A stretch of DNA of 64,000 nucleotides, from NCBI GenBank assembly GCA_945859605.1, contig OX243815.1, forward strand, positions 31,237,118 through 31,301,117, in the 5' to 3' direction. The notes beneath the pieces were generated by a model that saw nothing but the letters and a program-made list of their open reading frames with translations, did not search any database and was not told where the DNA came from. Source of the stretch: Lumbricus rubellus (Eukaryota > Annelida > Clitellata > Crassiclitellata > Lumbricidae). Made by a program: the position numbers and the translations under genes. This document shows positions 44,096 through 56,400 of the stretch, one piece after another (positions within the stretch are counted from its first letter, which is position 1; each line of letters begins with the position of its first letter).

Positions 44096-45061
44096 CCATT
44101 TTTTATGAGAAATAAACAAAAAGCAAAATACAGCCAAAGGCATGACCATCTGCATGCATTATGCATATATATATTAAATTTCACAAGTGGTCACACAAGC
44201 AGAGACTGATTGAATATGCACAACCAATCTGACTGAAATCAAATGACCTAGAGTTCCCGCATCATTGGTCATCACTTGAAGGGGGTTGCCAACGCTGCTG
44301 CCAAACACATAACATTTCCTGTTTCTTAAAGAAAATGAATCTAAGCATCTTACACTATAAACAAGACAAATCTACCTTAAGCTGTGGGCTGGTTGGGTCA
44401 AATGCAGTGACTCTGTTTTGGAATACAGGATTTTGTCTTGGTTTGCTCTGCACAGATATATTCTGTAGAATAAATCCGGGACTAGGACTAAAGCATTTTC
44501 CAAATGTGGCTTGCCTGCAGGCATCGAATGTCGTGGCATTACCTCATTCTTATCACAATCACATGCATCTAATCCATTCCAAGTTCATACTCCATTGAAT
44601 CAGAGACTTATACTGCAGCACAGTAACCCTTCTCCTGAGTTCATCAAAGATGACCAACCTGTTTCTCTCTCTCTTCCTTAGTGACAACGCATAGCACCAA
44701 CAATCACAAAATTATAAGATCATAAGATACGCGATTTCTTCCCCTAAAATACGTGGAACGATGGTTTCAAGTGCACCTTTAAATAATCGCACATTTTGCG
44801 ACCTCTCTACTTACAGCTCGGTGTTTACCGTTGGTCCCATCTTTCGGTCTCGTTTTCTGAACAAATCAGAGGCAGATGTTTTCACAATGCGAAAATTGGC
44901 CATTACTCTACATGCACAACATACCTTGTAAAGAACATCAGGTTCACGCAATTAAAACAAACGACTGAACATCATCTAAGTTTCGAGAATACTATTCTTT
45001 CGGTAAATTATGCAGCTGATTTAACCGAAAACATACGCATGCACCATGGTAATTTTTAGCT
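44096..45061. other. Intergenic DNA without recognised gene
   Basis: Only short chance frames. Confidence 0.4.
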
Positions 45062-45069
45062 ACAACGAA

Positions 45070-45630
45070 CAGTGTTGCCACTGAGGTTTTAGAAATAAAC
45101 TCAGATTTCCTTCCGAAAAAAACCCAGACTATTCATATGAGCTATTTTAGACCCCTTTATTCAAATTAAGTTGCTTTTTCGCTTGTTCTTATGAGGGTTA
45201 CCAAAATGTTCGTCAAAAGAGTCGACTAAAATGTAACTACAACTTTAAAAATATCAATTGTTAAAGTTGTCAGATACTCGGCATACATACTGACAATAAG
45301 CTTAACAAGGAGAGAGGTGGGACCTTATTCACCTAAACTATTTTGAGATGTCAAATCGGTTTATTTCTGTGCAGAGCTATTTTTCAGGTTATATATTATT
45401 TGTGAATTGACAACGTGAGATCTTGGTTGTGGAGTTAAAAATTAAAATTAGTGGAAAAAATTATGTATCACAACCATTTTACATTGAATTTCACAAAATA
45501 TTCATGTGTTGTGAGTACAAATGGTTAGCTCACCAAAATAAACCCAGATTTTGCCCAAAAAACCCAGAAACCCAGACAAAGGCCAAAAAACCCAGATCTA
45601 GTGGGAAAAAACCCAGCGGTGGCATCACTG
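45070..45630. mobile_element. hAT-type MITE, 561 bp
   Basis: Ends CAGTGTTGCCACTGAGG and (inverted) CAGTGATGCCACCGCTGGG. A perfect 8-bp target duplication acaacgaa is at 45062-45069 and 45631-45638. Near the right end AAAAAACCCAG is repeated several times. No ORF of note. Confidence 0.92.
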
Positions 45631-45738
45631 ACAACGAATTTTATGTACAACATAGATTTATAATAATTATTTATAACTGGAATCTTCTTTATATTATTTT
45701 AACGTCTATGTAGGCCTACTAGTTTTTTTAGCGATAAT

Positions 45739-46220
45739 CAGCGTTGCCACTCCTTGGGTTTTTTCACAAGATCTTGGGTTTTTTGATCCGAACTTGGGAA
45801 ATGGGGTTTTTTTGCGAGGAACTTGGGGTTTTTCTTGGGTTTTTTTTCGGCGCAAAAAAATAAAATCTAGGTTTTTTTCCCGAACTTGGGAAATGGGGTT
45901 TTTTCGTGAAAAACTTGGGTTTTTCGGGCAAATCTTGGGTTTTTTGCTTGCGAACCGGAAATTTTTCGACATTTCCTGAAGATTTAGGCAAAATGACTAA
46001 AAAAAAAGGTCATCAACTTTTTTGGACGGTAAAATGGAAATTTTTTTTGGAAAATTTCGGAAAAAATTTTGCCGGACGACTAAAAAATAAAAAAAAAAAG
46101 GCGTCAGAAATTTTTTGGACCAAAATTTTGAAAATTTCGGAAGATTTGTCAAACTTGGGTTTTCTTGGGTTTTTTTGACCGACCAACTTGGGTTTTTTAT
46201 TTTTCAGAGTGGCAACGCTG
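45739..46220. mobile_element. hAT-type MITE, 482 bp, rich in CTTGGGTTTTTT
   Basis: Ends CAGCGTTGCCACTC and (inverted) the same 14 bases. Flanks gcgataat (45731-45738) and gcgatcaa (46221-46228) are a partly decayed 8-bp duplication. The interior repeats CTTGGGTTTTTT many times, the reverse complement of the AAAAAACCCAG motif in the neighbouring MITE. The two are therefore relatives in opposite orientation. Confidence 0.82.
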
Positions 46221-46357
46221 GCGATCAATAAGGATTCTGAAATTTTCTATTCTTGTCAACAAAATACAAGTATTAAATTAAATACATTTATGAAGACAAA
46301 TTGACGAATAATTGTGTTTGCAAAGCAAAAATTGCCTTTGGAAATTCAAAACATACC

Positions 46358-47133
46358 TAGGGTTGCCAGGCGTCCGGTATTGAACCGGACAGTCCGGTAT
46401 TTGCACAATCTGTCCGGTTAGAAATTTCAGGCATTACCGGACATGGTGGTGTCCGGTAAAAAATTATTGCTAGCAACAAGTGTTGAGTGTATAGTTTCTT
46501 GGGTCCATAAATAGACATCTGTTTGCGATTTTCCACTTATATTGACATTTTTCTTCCCCTTCAAATGCAGTCAACCTGAGACACGTGGTAGGTAGGACAA
46601 TACACAGACAGATAAATGACTATGCAATTGCTTAATATGGCTGGATACACAAGTATAATATATCTGGAGACAGGCCAGGCTAAACCAACCGTTCAGCTGT
46701 ACACTTGATTACAAGATATCCGATATAGGTCTATCAACATGATGAATGTCACTGCTCCAGATTTCTTCATAAGCTTACATGATGCACGTGTAGTCGTATA
46801 CCTCAGATTAGTCATACCCTGCATTATTATGACCCTCAAAAATTTTATTTAGTAGGTTACTTAGTCCTCCCTGCGCGGGTCTGCATATATCGGGCAAGGC
46901 ATCAATTCCCTCCACAAGTTCCACTCATCTGAGTCATCTCTGCCCAAGGTTCTTTATAGATCTTGATCTCTGCCCATTGCCAACACCACTCCGCCTCCTC
47001 CCACCTTCCCAAGACTTTTCCCAACATCACAAGTCTCAGAATTATGGTGGCATCTCTCATCAGACTATTAATCTTCCACGCACAATCAGCTTTCATGCAT
47101 GACGACAGGGTTGAAGCATAACAAATTTCTAGT

Positions 47134-47186
<53 letters not shown>

Positions 47187-47262
47187 TCAGAAGAACATAT
47201 ATATATATATTTATATATATATAGTAGTCCGGTAATTTACTCAAGGCCGCCTGGCAACCCTA
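46358..47262. mobile_element. hAT-type MITE, 905 bp
   Basis: Terminal inverted repeats TAGGGTTGCCAGGCG and CGCCTGGCAACCCTA. A perfect 8-bp target duplication aacatacc is at 46350-46357 and 47263-47270. CCGGTA-rich subterminal repeats flank both ends. (TA)n tracts lie at about 47139-47182 and 47198-47222. The right end lies 231 bases from the PAXBP1 start codon. A minus-strand frame (47096-46902) has no recognisable motif. Confidence 0.92.
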
Positions 47263-47407
47263 AACATACCAGTAATTCTTAGAATTGGAAAAGAAATTTT
47301 ACGTGGGGTGACATCCATGGTTGAGAGTAAAATCACAGTATACATGTGGTAAAATCAAGTGGAGATTACGGTTACGAAAATAAAGGCGTTTTATCAATTT
47401 CTCTCGG

Positions 47408-47451
47408 GCGCCATCTTGAGTGTAGCACGAAACGTTACCGGCGCCATTTTG
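47408..47451 (+). promoter_or_regulatory. Two YY1-like motifs upstream of PAXBP1
   Basis: GCGCCATCTTG (47408-47418) and GCGCCATTTTG (47441-47451) lie 76 and 43 bases before the PAXBP1 ATG. They match the GCCATnTTG core of YY1 sites, which cluster just downstream of transcription starts in TATA-less housekeeping promoters. Function here is inference. Confidence 0.5.
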
Positions 47452-47493
47452 GGAGTATATTTTCTGGATTTTATATAATTTAAGAATTTTGCA

Positions 47494-50400
47494 ATGTTTA
47501 AAAAGCCAAAGCGCAATTTTAGAGGAAGACAGCGTGATAGCGAATCGGATGATGAGAATCAATCCGCAAACGCAAAGGAGGATGTTAAAAATAAACTTAC
47601 CGCTTCAACCGATATAAATCGTCTCACGGACCCGCAGTCCCAGACGACGAACCAGAATAAAAAGCAAGAAAAAGCTATTCCAAAAGTCCCATCAGCCAAT
47701 GCCGTTGTTAGTTTCGAACAAGAAGAAGACGGCAAGTGTTGAATGAAATTGAGTTGCTTGTTCTCACGCTTTTTTCTTTCACCAACATCGCCAATGTAAC
47801 GTTATTTATGACATAATGGCCCTGTAAGAGCTGTTGATAACACATTTTGGTAAACACGCACACTGGGTGCCCGTACTCCAAACAATATGGCTGCCAACGA
47901 ATGCAATAAAATTAGCGCGCGAGCTAACGACGACATTGTTCATCAATTCAGCTTCAATTTTAGCAGAATGACTGCACTAACCCTAAAACTAAAACCCTAA
48001 CCGACCCTCACGAAGCCTAACCTGAGCCCTAACCGACACTCACGCTTTGCATGTTGAGATGCATGTTGCAATGTCGTCGATCGGTCGCGTTCTAATTTTA
48101 CTGCATTCGTTGGCAGCCATATTGTTTGGAGTACGGGCACTCAGTGTGCGTGTTTACCCACATTTTGGTAAGGCACTGGCTACGGAACCGTCCGGACGGT
48201 GTCGTATGTTTTTTCTACGGAACCGTGTGGAAGAGGCGAAGACCGTAGGGGGGAGAAGGTTGTTGATGTTAGCAGTTGATGGTCAAGCTATTAGGCTAGC
48301 TTGGCCAACAACTGCTAAACAAGCAACGCAAAAATCTTAAGAATCTAATGACGACACTAACCCTAACCGACCCTCACAACGCAAAAATCATAAGAATCTA
48401 ATGACGACACTAACCCTAACACTAACTCTAACCGACCCTCACGACGCGAAACCTTATACCCTATACGCGAACGACACCTAGGTCTTCTATGTTATAACCA
48501 TGCTTAAATTTAACGACAAAGAGCGCTAAAGTGAGACATAATTACCTGTGCAAAATGTTCCTCCATACGTAGGGTCATTTGTAAGAAATTTCAAACGGAG
48601 TACGGGCAGCCAGTCTTCGGGATTAGGCCTACCCACATTTTAGTGTTAAAAACCGTTATGTTGTGTGGAAAATCGATTTTGAGGAGTGTGCCGAAAGTCA
48701 CTTCGGGATTGGGGTTTCAGGGATTCGGGCTGCACCCGTTCCAGGTCTCCCCGAAAACCAATTCCCGAAACTGGTGAATTACAAAACTTGTGACCAATTT
48801 ATCAAAACGTTTAGTTCCAAACATGTGATTGCCGAAAGTGGCATTCTGAATATAGAACATGTGAAAATATGGATTTTAGATAATGAACATTGCTTCACTA
48901 AATTAATGGATTTTGGGATTTGGTGAAATTCATTAGGAAATTGGATTTTTTATTTGCTAGGCACCCATGAAAAGGTATTTATGCATAATTTATTCTACGT
49001 TGTAGTGAAATAAATATTGTTATTTAGGTACTTAATTGTTTTAGTATCTCAAATCTTTCATGCCTTTATTTGTGCTTTCGAGCATCCCAACTTTAAACTA
49101 CCTTTGGTTAATCAACCGGGTAGGAGATCATTGAACACTGCATTTTCATGGAGATATGTAGGTGCCACACCATTGGGCTCATTTTGTCTGCTATTTAGGC
49201 AATCATTTTTATTCATTTTATATATCTAAGTTATGCTGCTTGTGTTAAGGTTATGCTGCTTGATTCGTCATTAATTTCTTCGACCTGCTGAAGAGCTCCC
49301 ATAACCCTGATGCTATGTGCTGAAATTATATAGCTGGCTAACTACTAGCCCACGGTACCAAAAATTAGGATTAGCTGCCAAACTAATTAATTATTTAATT
49401 GCTTTGTTTCTAATTAATTAATTGATTATCCACCACTGATGTAAACAGTTGTGAACTTCTTGTCCCTGCATAGAGATGTAAAAAAACATGTTTTTTTTGG
49501 CGTGGAAATATTTCAATGAAATATTTCAGTTTTATTTGAAATATTTCAGTTTTCTTTGAAACATTTGAAATTATCTTTTTCTTTACATTTTACAACTAAT
49601 TACAACCATAATAACAGTTTATTTATTTCTCATATTAAATATTATATGCATTATTGTGTTAGTGATGACCATCCTCGAGATACTCAATTTATTTCTAAGT
49701 ACCTGTTTTTCAGAATGACTTTTATGAGAGTTACATTAAGTGTTGAAAAGCATGTTTTATTCACCAAATGTCACAAATTACAGTTTGATCTAATAAAGTA
49801 GATGTTATTGTTCATTGTTATGCTTAACATTTATTATTAATCACTTGTTTTGTCAAAAATGAAATAAATGTGATTTTAGCTCAATTCTGCTAGCCTAGGA
49901 CACAGTCAATCGTATAGAATTCGAAACACTTTAGTGACTTTACAAGACAAATTATAAATCACAAATACTATGTCAACTAGACTCAATAATAATCCGGCAA
50001 ACAAAATTTTACAAAAAGTTCTAAGAATAGAACTTAGAACACAAACATAAATAGTATTATAGTACTATCAGTCAGACAGAGTAAACCATCATTAATAGTA
50101 ATTATACTGCTAAAATCTATCAGTTACAAGATTTCCTCATTGTTATTCATCATCGTCCATGTCATCATCTTTGTTGTCATCGTCAACTAGAGATGTAAAA
50201 AAACATAGATGTAAAAAAAACGGTTTTTTGGCGTTGAAATATTTCAAATAAAACTGTCAGAAATGAAATATTTCAAATGAAATATTTCACGCTCACATCA
50301 CTATCCCTGCAGCAATGAAACTTTAATGCCCAATATTAAAAAACCCAGAATACTGTACAAGTGTACAACTGTACATGCCTGTGACAAATTCAAATAATTG

Positions 50401-53400
50401 TAATGTTGGATGACATGTTAATATGTGGTTCAGTTAAACGATTTCCATTTCAGGCTGTTATGATTCAAATATATAATTCTGTGTTAAAAACTGACGGTGC
50501 AGCTAAAGTTGAATTCTGTATGACTAATAAATATTTCAGGCTTGATTAAGTTTATACCCTTTTTGCAAGTTTCCGAGCTCTCAGTTTTTATTTAAAAGGA
50601 ACCTTAAAACCTTCTACTGTGCAAACTTTCAGATGTATTTATCTGCAAAAAGGGTCTGGATAATTAAATGCAGATAGATGGACATTGACCAGTAAATGCA
50701 GCTGCTAACAAGTTGTTGCTACTTTTTAGGGGATGGTGAAGTATTCCAGGTAAAGAAACCAACCCACAGCAAACGAATTGTTAAGCAGTTAAAAAAGGAA
50801 AGCCTGAAGGAGAAAACTGAACCTCAAATCAAGTCAGAAGGCAACAATTCACCGAAGGTATTTGCTGTTTTTGTCTAGCATTAGAGTGTCATAATTGATT
50901 CAAAATCAGAATTTTTGTTCTGCCAACTGTCAGACCATCCATCCAACCATGTAACCCTTTAATGCCGGAGGGTATAGGATTTTTCATACCATTTACTACC
51001 ATCTCGGCATTAAAGGGCTTATAAAGACCATCCTGTCATGCTTTTTTTCTGACTGTACAGCCGGCCACCAGACTGCTCGTCCGTCCGGTGGTGTGATTTA
51101 AACAATATGACATGTTAAATTAATATCTTTGGGAGACATAAAACCACTGCAGGTTTAGCAGAACAGCATGCTATCTGGGGTGCATTATCATGTCTTCTCT
51201 ATTTCTTTAATATTGCAATACAGTATGGATAAGGAGATAATTGCTAATTAGGCCCCCCAGAAATTTGCGCCAAGAAACTGAAAAAATTGCGCACCAAAAA
51301 CCAGAAATTTGCGCAAATTTTGCGCAAGTTAAAAAATGATAATTTTCGTTAGTTTTTCATTGAATCAGTGTACCAAAGTATCTATCTAACAGTATTTTTG
51401 TCATTTAGTGTAAAGCTGTGGCGTTCTATAAATTAGAAAATCAAGCAAAAAATGCAGTTATAAAGTTTCTATAACCATGAGATTAATATATTCAGACTAT
51501 TGCAAAGAATTTTAATCTTGCAAAATTTACGCCCACCGAAATCTACGCTTATTACAAATAGGCCTACAACTTCAAGATGGTATTAATTATATATCATATG
51601 CCTATAATTATTATAATGAATCACCAATTTACAAAGCGTGTTGAATAGTAGCCTTCCGTCTTCGTGTGCACGCCAGACGCCTATTATAATATAGATTAAA
51701 TGCGTTCGTTCTGTCATAAGCTGAGACAGCACGCGACGCTGCCGTGTGATCGCTTTGAGAAACTTCGTCTAACATAGGCCCTATTTTATTGTGTGGCCGT
51801 GAAGTTCAGGAATTTTTTATACTTAAGTTTTGTGCATTACTACTAAAAATAACGATCTTTAACTAAAAATTCCGATATAATTTCGTCCCATTCGGCGGCA
51901 GCCATTTTGATTATCGCCCGTCGGTTTCGTTGCTATGTTGAACTGCCGCGCGCTGAAGTGATTTTTAAGTCAATCAAAGCCCAATTTAGATAAATTAGCA
52001 AGATTTTGTCAAAAATTGCGCCAAAATCGCGCGGATTGGCAGTTTTTGCGCTGTTGCGCGAAACCTGGAAATTTGCGGAAAAGTTGCGTTGCGCAAGATC
52101 GCGAATTTCTGGGGGCCCTAGCTAATTAGTAATTATGCATTATCAGTGTGACATCATTTTAAAGTTTACTTGGATACAGTTTTGATCAAGTTCTACAGAC
52201 TTTGTGACGTCTTGTGAGCATCTTCTTAAAATATTAGGTTCTTTGTTCCTCCTGATTTAGACATTTTGTCAAGTTATGGTGCGTTAATTAACTCACTTGT
52301 AGAGTACTTGTCTGACTGGTTTTAATTCAGATTCTTATCTTTTAGGTTTTGTTGTTCCAACAGTGTTGTTTAAAATGGATTCATTTTCACAGCTGTAACT
52401 TAGAATTTATTGTTTTTGTTTCAGACAATGAATTATAATTATAGCTTGTAATTGGTGCGATTGATTGTTCTCTTTTTTTGCTTGTGTATTTACTCTTTTA
52501 GAGTTGTTGCTTTGTGATATGATTCTAGCTGTGTTTTTGTTTCTTTTCACTGAAGCTGGAACATCTGAATGGTAACAATGACACCGTCCTGATAAAGACT
52601 GAATTACATGCAGAAGATCTCGTCCTCAACAATGATGACGAGGACTTTGAAGACGATGAGTTCTCGGAATCACGTAACAGCGCATCTGGACAGACGGTTC
52701 AAGACTTCTTAAAGAGTTGGTATCATTCTTCTTACACCATTGTCAATGTGAAAATATTATATATGGTGATGGATAGGTGGCTGAGGCCGCCTCCACCCCC
52801 ATGTCCCCTTGTCCATTTGAACTTGCCAGTAACAACAATAAGAACTTCATAAACACGAACGCTGTTCAAACACGTTTACACTTTTTCAGCTGCTATCTTG
52901 GTGCTTGTTAACTGTTGCGTTATGACGACCTGTTGTTTTGTCTCAATAAAACGAATACATATATATATATATTGTTAGATATCTTCTGTATCTAACACGT
53001 TCTGCTGCTCTTGCTAGACATGACTTGACCAGCTGTGCGTTTGCTATGCGTGTAAAGGAGTGTCATGCGCGCGTGAACATTAGTCTACTTGCGATGGCTA
53101 TAAATAAGATTAACTCATGTGATAGTTAGGACACCGTTTGTCGTGGAAAGGACCGCTTGCTTTCTTTTGGGACCGGGTGGTCGTTTGGTCGTTTGGTGTG
53201 TGAGGACACCGTTTGCTGTTCAACCCCGTTGGTTGTTCCTTGCTGAGATGTTCGTTTGGACCCTTCGTCCGTTTGGTCGTGTCTCTTCGACTGCTGGGTG
53301 TTTCTACGTGCTGCTTGTAACGGTATGACTCTAGTTAAGACCTTTAGTTAAGTGCTTTTCGCCTGTACATACTGCTCTTGTTATTAAACTCCTATGTTAT

Positions 53401-56400
53401 TTCAACCCGGGGCCTTACTTTCATTCTATCATCTCCTAGACGAACGTAACAAATGGAGGCCCGTCCGGTCCTTTGCTTGTGCGTAGTCTAGCAAAATTTT
53501 GGGGGCCCGTTAACTTTGAACTTTAGGTGAAATTCTGAAATTGGAAGATTTGGGATGAAATTTTTCGTGTAGTGCGTTCGGTTGAATTTTGGAGGTCGTA
53601 AATTTTGTGGGATAATGCGACTTGTGGTTGCGCCTACGTTTGGTCCATGGGACAATTTTGTGCGTTCGTTCGGCAGTCACGTGGTTTGACTGAGCGTTGA
53701 ATTTTGTAGTAGCGACGTATGGGTGCACCTACGTTTTGTCCGTGAGACATTTTTGTGCGTTTGTTTGTTCGTCGGTCAGGTGTTGACTGTGCGTTACGTT
53801 TGGTAGAGTACGTTTTGCTGACGTTTTTCGGACGTTTTGTTGGTTGGTTCGACCTTAAAATTGGTTGTCCTTTTGAGAAATTTGGGCGTTTGACGCGCGT
53901 TTCGTCGATGTAATTTGACGTTGAATTTTGAGAATTTTGGGCGTTTGACACGCGTTTCGTCGATGTAATTTGACGGTTGAATTTTGAGAAATTTTCGAGA
54001 GAGTTGGAATTTGCGTTCATTTTGCGTCGGGTGTTTCGACATTTCGATAAATTTGTTCCGTGTGAGAAATTTGTGAGGTGAATTTGCCTTAATTTTGTGT
54101 CGGGGGTTCGACATTTCGAAGGTTTTGTTACGCGTGGGAGAAAGGAATTTTTTCTGCGTAGTTGCGTGTGCGGAGGTACACGAAGCAAGTTGTCTTTTGC
54201 GTTGGTGTTATTTTCTGAGGAAAATGAAACCTTGGGAGGATTTAGAGGCGAAACAGGCGAAGCAGTTGGTTTGTAAGGAGAAGAGGAAAATGAGGAAGTT
54301 GGAGGAGAAATTGCGTCCATTGGAAAGAAGCATGGCTGAGGCTTGGATGTTTTCGGAGCGTCTTCGTGAACGTGAACAGAGAGACGGTTATTTTCGTACA
54401 AGGGATTCAATTGAGAAAATTTCAAGTGAAATTTGGGAGGAAATTGCTCGGGAGAGATTGGCCGAGGAAAATCAATTACGTTCTTTGCAAGCTAAACATA
54501 ATTCATCAGGGAATGGTAGCAAAATATGTTTGAAGAATTCGAAGGAGTGTCGTAAAATTGGGAAATTGAAACATGTGTACGACGATTCTTTTGACGTGTT
54601 TGAATGTGGTTTGTTTGAAGACGTAGGCGTACAGCATAATGATGTCGTTGAGAATGATGTCTTTGAGGATTTGGTTGAGGATGATTTGGGTCATTTGTTT
54701 GATGTGAATGAGAATGTATGCATGTGGTCTGAAGTTGAAACTGGTGCAGATTTAAGTGAACGTGTGTATGTCGAGGAGTGTACGAATGTTGTCGATGATT
54801 TGTCTCTTGCATTGAATGACTGGGACGTTGTGTGCGCTGAGGCGTGTGAGCTTGTATCGAGTGTCGATAAACTGAGTGTTGGGTGCGATGAAGCGTGGAT
54901 AAATGAGTCGAATGTTTCTGTCGTTGAACATGCGTAGTCTGAAATTGAGTTCGCAGAGTTTAATTTGCAGCGGGCTCTGAATGAAACTGTTGTTGATGCT
55001 GGTTCTCCCGTTGAGGCCAAAGTACAGTTAAATGTGTGCGATGAGGCATGTGTATCTGTGTTGAATGAGGATAGGCCTATGCAGTCGCATGAAATGGAAA
55101 AGGCTCGTACGTTGAGCGTAGTGGAGAGAGCGAAGGCATTGTTTTGCAAGAAGCGAATAAAGTTGAGGCAATTGGAGAAATGTCGCTTACAAAATAGCTT
55201 CAGTGAGGAAATGACAAGTGCGTTGAATGAAACTGTGAGTGATATGTGTTCTCCTGTTGAGATCTGTGTACAGTTGGGTATATGTGAGGAGTGTCACTGG
55301 AGAATAAATGGAATGTTTGAAGATGCGATGGATTTCTTGAGGACAGTGGATACGGAAATTGATGTAGCTGGTACTCAGTTTGAATTTGTGTCGCAGGAGT
55401 TAAAGTTCGTATGGGTGAGAAGGTTTTTTCCTAAACACTTGCATCGGAGGTGTGTGAATGTGGTATACGAAATGAAAGATAACCAAACTTGGATGACAGA
55501 ATATATATCTATCAGATTGTTGGCTGAAATTGGTTGTTTAAGGATGAATGACTTTGTTGACAACGTCGTTGCATGGTTGCATAGAGACTTGACTTGTGAG
55601 GATGCGGTGAAACTGTTCGTGAGTTGTACGACTGCAACCAAGAACATTTCTGAAGCGAATGCGAATGTTGTCTCTATTTTAGTTGAGGAGTCGCTTGGTT
55701 GTACGAGTGTTGTTCGATGGCATGATTGTGTGCAAGGACGTTTGTCTGTTGAGTCGATGATGACAACTGTTGTCTATGAGCCATCAGTGGTTAAGAATTG
55801 TTGGTGTTGCACTATTTCGACTGTTGTACGGTTGTGCATAACTGTTGAGTTGGTTGAAAGGCTTGTGGCAGTGCAGAAGTTCGTGGTGTTGACTCATTGC
55901 TTTCTTGTGCGAGAGGAGTCGAATGACTTTGTGTTGTCTGATGAGTTGTTGTTGATCGACAAGGATGTTAAGTCTACGGTGAATGGACTGTTGTTGCACG
56001 ATAACATTGTTCGTTGGCATGTGTATTTGGCAGGCTTGGTGAGGAATCGTGTGCATGATTGTTCCTGTGTTGCGTTTGCTTGTGATTCAGGTTCTTCAGA
56101 GTATACTGTTGATTCTTTGAGTAAGCCTATTTCTTGTGATTGGTCGGTTGTGTCGGCGTTCGTTGCCAATGCTGATGTGCATGAAGGTTCGTGTTTTGAC
56201 TTTGATTTTGTTTCGGCGGTGTCTGATATGAATGTCATTGCGTCGGGAGTTAATGCAAATTGTTATGTGGTTGCATCAGATACGGAAGAATGTGCTGCGA
56301 TTGAACATTTCTCTGAATTTATGGCTTGTGATACAAGTTTTGTGCCTTTTGATGGTATTGTTGGTATGTCCGATGTGGATACTGTGCATGAGTGTGAGCG

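Noticed and set aside
53634..54425. 263-codon antisense frame in the LTR-element leader
   Set aside because: Low-complexity Ser/Asn/Lys/Thr composition expected from the antisense of GT-rich DNA; overlaps leader repeats and the sense ORF.
56070..56110. DSGSS-like aspartic protease motif in the LTR-element ORF
   Set aside because: Isolated match without the flanking hydrophobic pattern or second signature of retropepsins; too short to claim a protease.
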